The position numbers were made by a program, and so were the translations under genes. A DNA stretch of 64,000 bases, from assembly GCA_008921705.1 (NCBI GenBank), contig VFFE01007103.1:1067531-1131530 (forward strand), written 5' to 3'. Under the pieces are notes generated by a model. It worked only from the letters and a program-made list of their open reading frames with translations, had not been told where the DNA came from and made no database searches. This stretch comes from Burhinus oedicnemus. Lineage: Eukaryota > Chordata > Aves > Charadriiformes > Burhinidae. This document shows, in pieces, positions 46,403-59,278 of this stretch; the stretch's first letter is position 1; each line of letters opens with the position of its first letter.

Positions 46403-46521
46403 ACTGCTCTAGTAGGAGGTGTCCTTGCCCATGGCAAGGGGGTTGGAACTAGACGATCTTTAACGTCATCCTTAAAGCTCTTCCATCTTCTGACTTAAAC
46501 CATTCTATGATTCTATGATTC
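45297..46521 (+). mobile_element. CR1 LINE, 5'-truncated copy 2
   Basis: A second CR1 copy in the same orientation, truncated inside the reverse-transcriptase domain and ending in the octamer tail ATTCTATGATTCTATGATTC (46502-46521). The 3' UTR contains the GTTGGAACTAGACGATCTTTAA block that precedes the tail in common avian CR1 subfamilies. It carries more damage than the copy at 31 kb and is presumably older. The 5' edge is set where CR1-like protein sequence begins ([13 protein letters not shown]). Confidence 0.95.
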
Positions 46522-49079
46522 TTGCTAATAGTGTGATCCAAATTTTACCAAACTGGTGGAAAGCTTCCCAGTTGATTTTAATTGGCTTTTCATCAGCGGA
46601 TTCCTTACAGGTTATTCCACACTCGACACTTGGATGGCAATGGGAAATGCTATCAGACAGCAGGTGCACCTTTTAGTGAGCACTCAGGAGTCAGGTTGAT
46701 TACCTGGAGAGAAGGCACAGCTCTTCTCAACGGCAGGAACACACAGCTTGGCCTCAGCCAGCCTTGGGGTGAGTGTCTCGTTCATACTGCATTCACTCCC
46801 AGGATTAACATGGGAATTAGCACAGTCAGCTCCCATATGAGCAGCATTATGTTATCCAATTTGCATAGTCTCCCCATGCTCACCACACGATACCAATCCT
46901 GACAGTAGGAGCCTACGCTTTTGGAGCAGAAGGTACAGCGCTCTATCTCCAGTGACAACCATGACGTCTATATGGCAAGGGCAAGCAGAATACTTGACAA
47001 CCATGAAGTTTGTATAGCCTGTGAATTGTTACAGTGGGCTTATTTTGAGACATCAGCAGCCTGTGAGAACTGTTTGCATATTTTCCTACTAGACCTGATC
47101 AAAAGGGCAACCACCTTCATTTTGTTGATGAGAACCCTATAGAAATTTCAGATACTGATCAAGTAATAAATAACCATCTCACTGATGACCATAACAAGGA
47201 CTCTGCCATGCTTACACTGGGCTCCTGTGAAAAAGGCGTGGGTTCCCCTTCAACCTATTCAGCTATGCAACGTCCTCAAACAGTGAAAGGGAAACCATAA
47301 AACCCGATGTGATGCACATCGTCCCAAGAACTCCATGCCTTGTGAGTCCCTTGGCAAAATTCTTCCAGCTTCAGAAATATTCTACTTTGCAAAAGAGCCT
47401 GAAGCAATTTAACATTGGTTCCATTTGGTTCTCCCCTGAACGATGTCAGATCTCTTAAGATGAGAAATTTCCATGACACATACCAATTAGAGATGGTATC
47501 AGTAAACAGGCCTCTTGTTAAGACCATCCAACAATCTTCATAAGAACCTGTTCTCAGCTGACTACAACATATAACTACACAATTCTGTTTTGAAATTTCC
47601 AGTGTTGCAAATATATTTTCTACTGTTGTGACGTAAGGAGTTTCAACCAGTTATCAGTCAATACATGAATAAATCTGCAATCAGGGACCAGTGGTAACAG
47701 GTAAGCATAGAACATGGATGGCAAAAATGCTCTGTCTTCAGCTCAGAAGAATAGCTACTAAAATAGAGAGATTTTGTACCTTGTTTGTATAACTGACTTA
47801 CAAAAGCAAGAGTTACAATATAAACAAGACTTTCTTGAAAAAAAGTGACTGAAGAGACAGAAAATTTCAGTGATTCCAAAGAAGCACTTTTACCATCAAG
47901 TATAACAATTATTAGGACCCATCTATGGCAGCAGATAGCATTTCAGACAATGCTTTAGCCATGTATTTCAGACCAATTGATCTCACATGCTTAAGCACAG
48001 CTGTAGAACACTTTGCAGCACTGAGGCATCTACTAGTAAAGAAATAAATATAGCCATTCATTGTTTGGGGTATCATAAGCACCAGTCAAAAGCTTCCCAT
48101 AAATGTTATAATTTTAGAAGAACTGGGTTTTTTTAATGCAAGATTACCCACTATATGCCATAATAATACATACAATTTTTAAATTGCCATGTATGCTGAA
48201 ACATTAGAGTACAAGCATTCCTCAGAGCTGAGCAGATATGTGTGGAAACTACAGAAGTTGATGGGTTCTCGCCATTTTTGGAAATCAGGTCACCAGCTCA
48301 CCCAACTGCAGTTTACAGACATTTAGCTGCTAGTCCCTGATTTTTAAAAATCTTGGTACAAATATTTTAAACTTGTATGCCATAAGCTATTAAATCAACT
48401 TCTTAGATGTTCTGGAAGGATTCATAAAGCAAAGCTTTCCAAGTCACCTCTTCCTGTTACAGTAAATTATGTTGTCGATTCCTCTATTTAATTGGCAGCC
48501 TTCAAATCTCTCTTCCCCATTGAGTTTATGCAACGTGAAGCAACTGCAAAAGATGATCTTGTTTTCAATTTTTCAGGGTCAGGTTGTCTTTCAGTAACAC
48601 GGATGTCATTCATGACACAATGAATGAGAGTCATACCCAGGCAACCAAAAGAAGGGATGTTAACTCTGAAAATAAAAAGAAAACATCAAAGGTAATAGTA
48701 GGAAAGTCTGTTTAAGCCCAAAACAGTCAGTCAGGCAGAAGCAGGGACTGATACAAAAAGATACTACTAGGCACAAATCCTGACATCTCTGCATGACCAG
48801 TTTAACAGTGCTGCTATTTACAATACAATAATTCATAGCAGGACTAAAACCCCTCATAGCTGACACTGCAAAAACATTGACCACAAATGTAGAACACACT
48901 CTATGCACTCCAAAAAAAATGAGGCTACCTGACTGAGAAATACTCTCTGTGGTAACTTTAAGAGTATTAAGAAAGAATAAAACTTCCTTACTAGGAGTAA
49001 GATGAAACATTTTTTAAGTTTTAAAACTTTAGCTTGGAGTTCTTTTCCCCTCAAACCCGTTTTGATTATGTGGTGGGAC
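46522..49079. other. Non-coding
   Basis: Directly after CR1 copy 2 there is a 158-bp stretch open on the plus strand (46611-46768) between an acceptor-like TTCCTTACAG and a GGG|GTGAGTG donor (see findings). Beyond the old repeat near 48.0 kb nothing else is recognised. Confidence 0.45.
47983..48040. repeat. Ancient amniote repeat fragment
   Basis: CTCACATGCTTAAGCAC followed by ACTTTGCAGCACTGAGG matches wording common in an old reptile/bird/mammal interspersed repeat (CACATGCTTAAG...AAGTGCTTTGC). Only a short piece remains. Confidence 0.35.
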
Positions 49080-49390
49080 CGTGGTTTGTTTTCACCTAGG
49101 CCGATCTGTAGATGAACAAAACTAAATCTTTCCTGCTCTGAAGTGACAGCCCTGAAACCGCCTTTTTTATATGGGCATAGTTCATTGCAGCCAGAGATGA
49201 GATTATAGCATGATTTTATTTGAGGTCATGCTTTTGTGTGTCTTTGCCAGCTCTTTCTCTATTGCCATTATAATTTCCTGAGTTATAACTGTCAGTTATC
49301 ACGATCAAAAGGTTGGAGAGAGAGGTTTAAGTCATGGTCACTCCGCCTTCCCATCTGGGTTAGCTACATATATGCAAAGGGCCGTTAAAA
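49080..49390. promoter_or_regulatory. Candidate conserved non-coding element
   Basis: AT-rich but non-repetitive, with transcription-factor-like cores: TTTATT/ATTATAATT homeobox and HOX/CDX-type sites, TGAGTTATAACTGTCAG with MYB and MEIS-like TGTCAG, and CACGATC. It ends at a GA-rich run. This is inferred from texture only. Confidence 0.3.
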
Positions 49391-49392
49391 AA

Positions 49393-49419
49393 GTGAGAGA
49401 GGGAGAGAGAAAAGGAGGA
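49393..49419. repeat. GA-rich tract
   Basis: A short GAGA/GGGA purine run. Confidence 0.75.
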
Positions 49420-50689
49420 TGGAAAGCTTCACCACACTAAATGAAAAGCAAACAATATGCATATCAGCATCCTAAGGAGATGTACCACTCTGCTGGGAAA
49501 AACCAAGACAAAAGAATTATCTGACACAACAGTTCAAAGCATATTGCACCTGTCAAAACGTCTGTCATCTTCTATAGAAATGCACCATTCTAAAAGAAAA
49601 AAGGGAAACTCTAGCAAAGTCACTCAGAAACAACAGACCACTTTGTCTTCTTCCTTCCAGCCAACTCCTCCATCTGAAAGCCATTTAACTCAATGCTAAA
49701 GATTGCCTGGAAGGACCAGACAATAGGAAGGTCTCTTTCATTGTCAAGGACAGTTACACTTTGAAGATGATGCTCAAAAGGGGTTAAAATGGGTCAACAA
49801 GCAATTGTTGGGTCTATCCAAGGAAATGTGAACAGAACATTGTTAAAGTCACACACAAAAAAAATCTAAAAGAGCACATCTTTAAACTGGGGAAGTATGG
49901 GGGGAGCAACACAAAATACTGATGTAATCTCACTGCGAAACAGAGATAAAAAACCTAGCAGTACAAGAGGACAAATGGCGAATTTCAGTCTAGATATGGC
50001 AGTTCTTAGCAACATGCATCCAAAGCACAGAAAAGACAAGAGAGATACAGGATGATAAACAAAGTGAAAACCAACAGCAACCCTGAGAGAAATAGATGTA
50101 ATTTTCCCATGACTTTTTCATTTGTCTGCTTCCAACTTGTACAACATTCCCTGGGAAGAACTGTGTGTTGCACAGCTAGATGGAACGGGAGCATCTTAGG
50201 TACTGAAATGGATTTACCCATGCGTCAATCCCAACTGTATTAAAGGAAAAAAATGGGAAATTTCAAATATATTTTTGCTTACATGCAAATTTTCTAAGCC
50301 AATACTTATACAGCCTACTGAAACCTGTTTGTGTGTGCACATTCTCTTGACGCTTACGTGAAAGATAGATGTTACCATTTAAAAAAATCTTCCAGACTTA
50401 ATTTATACAAATTTAATTCCTAAAGCAAATCTTCTGTGAAATAAAAATTTATCTAAAGCCATTCATTCGTCTAAAACCAATTCTTATTTTTATTATTAGA
50501 AGTCTAATTTCTCTATTCATCAAATTTTGGCTTGTTTTTGATTCTTAAATAAAGCATTGCATAGGAATATAGGCACCAAGTCTGGAAAAGCCTCAGTTCA
50601 GCAGAACTAGTCATGAAGTGCATTCATTTGCATCTGCATTTGCAGCAAAGAGCCGTTCCGTTACAAGCGACTTCAGACAGGAAAAATGC

Positions 50690-50768
50690 CTGAAATTTCC
50701 ACTCTGCTGAAGTCAGTGGCAAAACTTCCAGTAACATGACTGGGGGCAAGAAGTCAGCTCTGTTTTCA
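50690..50768. repeat. Ancient amniote repeat fragment
   Basis: TCTGCTGAAGTCAGTGGCAAAACTTCC...TGACTGGGGGCAAGAAGTCAGC resembles the 'GAAGTCAATGGCAAAACT...GACTTCAATGGGGGCAGGATT' text of a very old interspersed repeat of amniote genomes. Confidence 0.45.
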
Positions 50769-50989
50769 CACTTGTACTTCTGAACTAGGTCAGTGCTGGT
50801 CTTGCATGCATTGTTTTTAGACAACTTCTCCCTTTTTACTCATTCAAACCTTCAGGCAAGTCAACAAGAACAGAAAATTGTCTTTGAAACTGTGGAACCA
50901 AACTGAATGAGTCCTCAAATTTTGGAAAATCCTTGAACCTGGGGCTGAAATTTCTTACATCTTCCTATATCTGTTAAGGTGCAGAACTG

Positions 50990-51060
50990 GCCTCTGATGT
51001 GGTGTAACTATTTCTCTCCCCAAAGTCAATGGGCCAATGTTCAGCTGCTGAGAACACAGT
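50990..51060. repeat. Ancient amniote repeat fragment
   Basis: GATGTGGTGTAACT...CCCCAAAGTCAATGGGCCAATGTTCAGCTG fits the same family as the fragment at 50.7 kb (GTGTAACTCCATTGAAGTCAATGG). Confidence 0.4.
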
Positions 51061-51639
51061 CCGAGGTGGTCTCTTTTAGTCAACAACGGTGTTGGACACT
51101 AAATGCATGAAGGCCACGAAAAATGAAATTATTTGAGACTTGAGGAAGTTCAAGTTCACATTAATTTCAAAATCAAGATTTGCATTGGTAACCTTTTCTG
51201 CAAGAGTAAGAAATAATGAATGTAACAAACATTATTTACCATTATCTTCTCTCCTGTTAAAAACCAACTTTAACCACTGAAAACTTCTGTAAAGTTTCTT
51301 TTTTTTCCCCCTTGTATTTTCTTTAAATCAAAGAGAGCTATTCCTTAAGTATTAATTGAAGCTTAACATTTTCAAGGGTTTGAAAAGTCATTTTTCAGGT
51401 ATAAAATCTTTTTCAACCAACTTTTTGATAAATTATTTCATCTCAGATAGTGCTAGAAACTTGTCTCGTAGCAAGCCTTGGTCAGTTATTATAGATATGA
51501 CAAAATTCTTATTTCATCTGCTCAGTTTCTTTACTTCACACTCATACACTGGATGCCAAAAAAAAAATCAAATACTTAAAAATGTTGATGTCTCAATGTT
51601 CATCTAGCACCAAACATATCTATGAATGTAAGTTGAGTT

Positions 51640-51930
51640 GAAAGTCCCGTAGACTAATCCTTGCTACTAGACATCCTTTGCCTCTGGATTCAGAAATAAT
51701 TTTTTCATGAGCTTTTTACGGCCCTAGGTGAGTGATTACCCGGTACTAAAAAGTAATGGGAGCCATAGCAGTATTATCAATGCCTCTTTCAGAATTCACT
51801 TTTTTCAACAGCATTTGTGATTTTTAGGCTTGCTGCAAAAGCAGTCTCAAACCAGACCATTCAAAAAGTGATGAAAATGACCATTATGCAATTGCCGGCC
51901 TCCTGTGCAATTAAGACATATGTGACTAAC
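51640..51930. promoter_or_regulatory. Candidate conserved non-coding element
   Basis: Balanced sequence with retained CpGs (TTTACGGCCC, ACCCGGTAC, GCCGGCC), homeobox-type ATTATGCAATT and CAATTAAG cores and no repeat signature. A CTAG|GTGAGTGA donor at 51727 after a fair acceptor (TGCCTCTGGATTCAG) is closed in all frames. Confidence 0.3.
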
Positions 51931-52889
51931 CCAGCTTCACAAGAAGTGCCTTGACAGAGGTCAAAGCACAAAACTGCCCCCACCAGCAGTGTGAGGCAAC
52001 TCAGGCTATGTCACTACCCTGTTTTTCCTCCTCCACCCTCCGTTCCCTCTCATGTTCTTCCTCTGTCCCCCACAACACCGTGTTCCCCATGCTCTGCGTT
52101 TCCCCCAGGCAACTTCTTTACCTCCATGGCTCATGAGTCTCAGCAGACAGGCTGGGGAGAATAAGGGAACCATTGTCCCCTTGTTGGGTTCTGATGCTGA
52201 GGATGAGAGCAGACTGACGCAGCCAGAGGCGAAAGAGGAGGAAAGCTACATTCAGCCTTGGAAATCATGAAATGGGGATGCTACACACACAACCATCTTC
52301 TCAGGATATGTGAAACCTGTGCGTGCTCAGGGCCAGTGGCATCTCAGGAGAACGGAGATGCCAAATTCTTAACACAGCTACAGTGCACACGTGCAACCTC
52401 CTGTTTTCAGCACCTAAGAATGAATCTAAATTCTCTTTCTGTATAAGATGCCATGTCTTCCTCCTCGCTATATTCCAGCTAGAAAATACAGACACAAACA
52501 TTTTTCCTTTGTTCTATTTTTTATCATGGTCATGTACATTTTTTTCACTGTAAGAAAAACAATATCCTGCCTGCATCTATTTCTATTGTCCAATATTGAT
52601 AAATAATATCTGCTGAAATTTAAAAAAAAAAATTATCCTAGCATTGACAACTGACAGAATAATTTCAGTTTTAATATTACTTTGGCAAAGTGACACACAT
52701 GAAAAAAGGGTTTGTGATGATAAATGTGTACAGACATCACTAACAGCACTATAAACTAAATAAAATGAAAATGCAGTACCAAGTACAAAGACTTTTCATG
52801 ACCAATGTGGGTTTGAATTTGTTGGTGTTTTTTCTAGAGTATAATTAGGATTTAAATTTCCCTGTGATTGACAGCACTCTGTAGATAAC

Positions 52890-52960
52890 ACAAAAATACT
52901 GGGTCAAATTTTCTGCTGGTGTGTCTCTGTGAAAGGCAGAGTTGCACAAGCAGCGAATTT
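52890..52960. repeat. Ancient amniote repeat fragment
   Basis: CTGGGTCAAATTTTCTGCTGGTGTGTCTCTG matches the 'GGGTCAAATTCTGC...TTACACTGGTGTAAAT' opening of the old amniote repeat also glimpsed at 50.7 and 51.0 kb. Confidence 0.45.
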
Positions 52961-54269
52961 TTCCTCTTTTTTTAACTTGGCCACAATCGTGTGCTTTTCA
53001 TATAGGTCTGTACAGTGTTAAGGCTGACGAATTCTCCAATATCCTCCATTCTCCTGTATTCATGTATGAACATGTGCCCAAGAACAATCTTTAATCACAG
53101 CTCATTACTCTTCTTTTTAGAAAGACCCAGTCCTCAAATCAGGGGAAGGAGACAATCACACGTGACTTAGAAAAGAAATTATACACCATGAATAACTACT
53201 AGTTGTCAATCAGAAGGAGCAGTTCACATAAAACACAAGTGGAAGTTTTCTGAAACAAACTTAAAATTGTTTCAGGTAGTGAAAAACTTCAAAAATTCAG
53301 TCTTTTAATTAATTATTAAAGAAGAAAAGTGCTAAATCCACCTGAAAATATATTTGCAAATGAAACGTTCAGCCAGTTAGTGCACATGTGCATTTCAGAT
53401 ACACTTCTGAGAATAACAAAGGGGGGAAAAAAGATTAAAATATCACCTTTAGATAGATGTTTCCAGTGCTTTCATAAAATATCAGGGGCTTTCCTCTCTA
53501 AAAAAAGCCTTTTTCCTCTGATCTCAGGAGTGTACACCTGACTGGCACAACGCAATTCACTTCTGTCATTAGTAGGACAAATATAGCTTTGTCTTCTTTC
53601 ATGTGTCACCATCAAATTGATTAGCTACATTCATATCTCAGGATTTTTTAGGAAAAGGTGAAGTTCTGACAGCAAAAAGACTCTGCCTTGATTTTAGAAT
53701 ATCCATATCCATCACTCACTGGTGGTGATTAGGAAAACTTTTCTTTTTTAATATTTAAACTACACTATGAGGACCGCACCTCTTGTAACATTTCATGGGT
53801 AAGCTTTGTCCTTTATAGGAACGGTTACCCTTTATAAGAAACAGGGGTCCAAGCAAACTGGATTTGGAGGGTCACACATTCTCACTCATCTTGGCCCTTA
53901 CTGTAAAAGCTGTGGTCGAGGGTGCTTTGAGGTATTTACTTAAACAGGAAACATCTGAGTGGATGACACCATTTCAAGCAGCAGAAGGAAACTCCTACTC
54001 TGATTTAAGGCTCCAAGAAGCCCGTAAACATTTGATATTTGACCTTCTTGGAAAAGCCTGGTGGTGGACAGGAGGAGATCCCAGGTGGAAAGGCTCTATG
54101 ACTAAAATATATCCTTCTTGGGGATCCTAGTTATTTCATTCAATCCTCTATCAAACCCTTCGATTTACTAGGGAATTTCCCCCACTATCCTCAAGATAAA
54201 TTTGTTTCTGTCCCCTAATGAGAACAAGGAGTCAGATACAGTCTCCTCCTTGTCTTTCCAAACAATGCC

Positions 54270-54545
54270 CCTCACGAGCGAGGTCCAAAAGGCAGCAAGA
54301 CCAGGTGCACACTGCAAAGTTTTGCCAGCCAAGCCACAGCGGCAGGGGCATGAAAAGCACACAGCCAAGAGCTGATGCGTAACACCAGCCAAACTCCTGG
54401 CTGAGTTTCATGCGGCTCCCGTCCCGCTCTCCGAGGGGAGCTCTGGCCACCTGCCCAGCCGGCCCAGCACCAGCGAGCTACATCGCAAGAGCCCCAACAG
54501 CATCGGCTGCGCCACCTCGGGGCTCTGCCGGCAAGTGATGCTAAT
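54270..54545. other. GC- and CpG-richer patch
   Basis: Several CpGs (CACGAGCGAGG, TGATGCGTAAC, CCCGTCCCGCTCTCCGAGG, CTACATCGC, CATCGGCTGCGCC, CTGCCGGC) occur in an otherwise CpG-poor region. No gene or repeat is recognised. It could be a minor regulatory element. Confidence 0.35.
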
Positions 54546-57500
54546 AGCCATCAGAGCAAGGCAAAGGCTCTCAAAACCAGAACAACTGAAGGGGTCACTG
54601 GTAAGGCAGCGTGAGTAGGGAAGACAGCAGCCATGAACAACAGGTGACAGTCACGTTGCTTAATGCAATGTCCAAAGGTGTTCATTCTACAGGGATGAAG
54701 GGAGAGGCAAGGCGAAGTGAGGCAAGAAGATCTGAATTCTTGATTTCTTCTGAGAAGTTCCACAGTCTCCAGGAAGAGCAAATACAAATTGCAGGAATAG
54801 GCATAACAAAAGCAACAACAAATATCGATCACCGAGAACTACCCTCTCCAAAAATCTTTATCTTTAGATTCTCCCTCACAGTCAATTTAATATTAAGGTT
54901 TTCGTCTTCCTCTCATCAGGAGCAGTTGCTTTTTTTTTTAATTTAATTTTTTTTTGTCTGGATTTTATGCACTAATGAAACATAATCTGAAAGAAAAAAT
55001 ATCTCACCAGAACCAACGAAGATTCCCCACATGAATTATATTTGATATAAAGGAAAACTACTGTGAAATGTATCCTCTTGCCCTTGGAAATACAATATCA
55101 TGTTCGCATCTGAAAGGCAGTGAGTCTCAGTCCAAATCAAATTTGTGTAGTTTCAGACTGTGCACACACAGAGACATACCAGTAGTCACAGCTGGATTTT
55201 TGGCATATGATGTTCAGGGCACCCACAGCACTGTCCCTAGCTCAGCAATGCTCACAGCTACTGCTTAGCACACCTGATGCTGCCACACTTATCATGCTGG
55301 AAGTTCATCAGGTTGCTCAGATCTGTTGCTCTTTTCCACTTGTTGCCAAAGCCTGACAGCAATGAGCAGGTTTTTTCCCTGCCTTCTGTATGTCCCCTCG
55401 CTTTTCCAGCCCACAAGGAAACCTTCATGTTTTTAATTACTGAATTAAACCCAACTTGTAGGTCCAATCTAGGCCTCTGTCCATTGCAGAAGGACTGTTC
55501 TTGCATCTACTACCTGTGTTACAGGGGCTTTTCTTTGAATATGAACAATAAGGTTAGGCATGTTGTTTGTGGTATAGAGAAGTAGAAATCTACAGATCTC
55601 TCAAGTCAAAGGAAAGGTGTTTCATGGGTAAGATAAGTACTTTGGCTTTCTTGCAGCAATATAACAATTTAATCAATCATTTGTGAAAGGAAAAAAAAAA
55701 AAGCTCCTATGTATTCTAATTATCTAGGATGTCCAAGAGATCACTTTATTTCTTTGGACCATCTAAATCAGTGTAACTCATATGGACAACTTCCCTGTAT
55801 ATTAAAGTACTAGAGATGCATCAGACAATCCACACCATGAAGATCTTCGCATCCTTCCTAGGATTCTTAGAATAATTTCTCAGAAGACCACATGTAATTT
55901 ATTAGAGACAATCTCAGTACAGACCATATCAACCTTCCTTTTGTTTTCTTCAGCTGCTCTAAAAAAAGAACCAGATGAAACCTTGTTAAAAATCCCATAC
56001 TGCAGAAGAAAAAGACTTAGATTTTCTAAGAAAAAAAAATCCTTCAAACTCTGACTTTCTTGGCTACCTCTTACAATAACTAAATATGAACTCAGGAAAC
56101 AATAGCTGTTACCAGCGTAACTGAGCAAGCAGGCAGCAGAGACTTAAGATATCTTGGGGATTAATTACTGTGTGTATAGACATACTCATGTTAGAGTCAA
56201 GCTAGCCACCTCAGGTACCAGTGAAACACCAGCTTCAGCATGGACTATCTGCCCAAAACACTTACTGGGACCCATTTTGAGTCAGTGATGGTGCATTTCT
56301 GAAGCTAACTACATTAAAGCAAGCTCATACCCACAATCCTCTTCACCCCCAGATGAATTGTGGTTGAATATCTTCCTCTTCTTGAGAGCAGAGACCTCAG
56401 CAGGCTGCAGCTCCCGCATGCCATGCAGGGAAGGCAGAGACTCTGGGTCAGGCCAGTTTGTCATCGGAAGGGTGGGGATCACCTGTTTTCCCCTTGCCCA
56501 AGGCACTGGCAAGAGCAATGGCCAGAAAGCATCTCAGCCTTGCATGGCTACAGGTGGTCTGTCTGAGGAAAAAAGGACAAAGCCATTAGATGGTTATTAC
56601 CATTATTATTCAATTTTTCAATAACTGGAGGACCCTCTGGAACTAGCTGGGATGAGAGCACCATTGCCTTAGTACTATTCAAATGATAGGAATTAGTCTC
56701 CCCCAGAGCACTAGCCACCAGGGTGCAGGAGGAGCGGGAACACCTCCCAAAGCCTTTCTGAAGACTACCACGCAGGTCCATGCCAGCCTGTCTCTTGGGG
56801 ACACAGCTGGGCGTCCCCAAGCCCAGCTAGCAATTTACGCACCGCGGCTCAGCCTCTGCCTGGCTCCCACTTTTGGTGACAGAGAAGCCACCACACGTCA
56901 CAGCTTGGCAACATCTGCCACCAGCCCCCAAAGCCTCTAAAACAGCTACTTGCCCAGGAGAGTCCTACCTAATGACAGGGACAGCTTCCTGAGAAGTAAA
57001 GTCCTTAAGGAAAAAAAAAAAAAGGCAACAGCAAGATGAGCAACAAAATTTCACCTTCAGAAGACAGAAGCCTTCCCGGTTTTATCAACAGTGGCTTTGT
57101 ACTTTGGTACGGTGGATAATAATTGGTGTATTTTAAGAAGTTGACTGCTATTCTACTATTTTTGTGTTATTATTTTGATAGGTCTATCTATAAAAGTGTT
57201 GAGAACAGTGCTGTTCACAGCCTCTTTTATTTGGTTCTACTTTTTTTGTTCACTTATTTATAACAAAATTATTTTCCCACTTTATTACAGTAGACCAATG
57301 GCAGCATTTGTATTGTGGTTTTGGGGACTTCGTAAGTCATGCCTTGCAGCAGTGTTTCAGTGTTGTTCAACCTAACATATAATGAAAACTTGAAGGTATT
57401 AGAATTATTGTTTTAGTGAAATACAAAATAATTCTAAGCTAACTCTAACCTCACTCTAAAACTCATTTGGACCCACCTAAGTTTACAAGAAAAGTAGAAC

Positions 57501-58319
57501 CTCTCTCCTAATTTCTGCTATTTAAAATTACATTGAGTTTTCAAATATTAGGAGAAAGTTCAACATAATTTTTTTCTGATGTCATAACATAGAAGAAAAA
57601 CATGTCTATACTCAAAAACTATTATTGTACTTACCCTGTCCAATAGATCTGTTTTATCCAGTATTCGGCTTCATAATTGCAATAGCCAAACTAAATTCTT
57701 AATACTTCTTTTTAAACTTTCACACAGCTTTTACAGTGTGGGTTTTTTTCTCTTCTGGCAGACACTTTGATAATACTGTGATTTAACTTCTGACAGCAAA
57801 CAGTTATTACTGGCTAAAACCTTCTCCAGGGAGATCTTTTATTTTGGTTTGAAATTACAAGTTAAATTTGGGAGACAGTAGTTTAAAAAAATCTACAAAA
57901 ATTCTATTACTAAAATCTCTGCTAAAATTGTTTATTCCCTGCATAGGTAACATGCATCTCCTTTTTCAGAGGGGCTTCTTCAGGTGTTTTTTCCACACCC
58001 CAAATTTATCCCCTTTTCCTACCTCAACGGATGAAGTGAAGATATTCCAGGATTTATCAGCACTTAAAAATGCACTGATAGCACTCCTTTTTGTCCCACT
58101 CTGAAGGGATATCATGCACCCATTGTTCTATCAGTCAGGGCTGGCTGCATCCCCTGTTCCCCAGGGAAGGCAGACAGACAGCGGTCCCCGCTCCTGCCTC
58201 CTGTTGCCGCACCATTGCTGTAGCTTGGGGGCCAAGAATGCTGCATCCCTGTGCAAGGACATGTTTTGGCTGAATTTTTAAGCATCAGCTGTAAAAGAAA
58301 ATGAACACAGGCGTAAGTC

Positions 58320-58480
58320 CACTGAACTGTCACCAGGAGTATTAGAAGCTTGATTTATCAAGCCCCAAATGGAGTTTCATTCTCCACTACAATTGTAGTG
58401 AGCTGAAATTTGTTTTAGACCCTCCCATGTAACACCACGAGTAAGCAGTTCCTACTGTAGGTCTTCTAATATTTATTTAT
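58320..58480. promoter_or_regulatory. Candidate conserved element with two dyads
   Basis: Contains GCTTGAT-TT-ATCAAGC (58348-58363) and the perfect 16-bp palindrome CACTACAATTGTAGTG (58385-58400). Such dyads could bind dimeric factors, but one 16-bp palindrome is expected by chance in 64 kb. Confidence 0.25.
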
Positions 58481-59240
58481 ACTGTAGCCAGAAAACAAGC
58501 TAAAATGTCTCTTTTAGCACTAAGCTGAAATTAGATGACTGAAAAAACCCCCACAATATAAACAGTTGTTTAATACAGATAGCATCCAACTGCTTTGGTG
58601 CCACAGAGAATATGAATGCACAGAAATGTGATGTTTGACATTTTTCCCCAGAGCCCAATTAAAATAAGCAAAGTAAAATGCACAGAAATAAAATATGTCT
58701 AGCAAATATGTTTCATGCTAGCTTGACTTGCCTCACACTACTGCACTGCAAAAATGGGAATACTGTCCACAAATTAAACTACAGATTAAGGACAGATCAA
58801 GTTTATCGTTAATAGGTACTATATAAGGTATAATGAATTGGAGTGAGTCTCCAATTAGAGTTTTTTCCAGAAAAAATAGTCATTAAGGTCTAGATTAGTA
58901 GATAATACAGCCAGAGGGAACTACTGTGATCATCTTTGACCATTGTCATCATTGTTTTTCAGTGCATAAAGCAATTGTTAAAACCTTGCTTTAGACTTAA
59001 TTTAATTATGAGTTATGCAACAAAACACAAAGGAGGTTCACTGAAATAGCATATAATTAAGTTCAGTGATTTGTTTTCCTTCCCTTCATTCCATCATTAT
59101 TAAGATTCGATCTCCTGCAGTTTGTGAAATTTAGTAGCGTTTACAGCACTGAAGTTCCAAGTGATATGGTTATTCAAGAAAAACTAACATTTATGTAAAG
59201 AAATGGGAATGCCTGCCCAGAAAGGAGGATTCGCATCTCA

Positions 59241-59243
59241 AAA

Positions 59244-59278
<35 letters not shown>

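Larger units (their letters stand above)
49420..59240. other. Non-coding, with scattered old repeats
   Basis: No gene is recognised. Old repeat fragments and conserved-looking stretches inside it are listed separately. GC-richer patches at 54270-54545 and 56350-56940 produce longer open frames by composition. Poly-A runs occur at 55688-55701 and 57009-57023. Confidence 0.5.

Noticed and set aside
57639..57720. Minus-strand ACAGG|GTAAGTAC donor after an open Tyr/Trp-rich stretch
   Set aside because: Upstream sequence is purine-rich and offers no acceptor.
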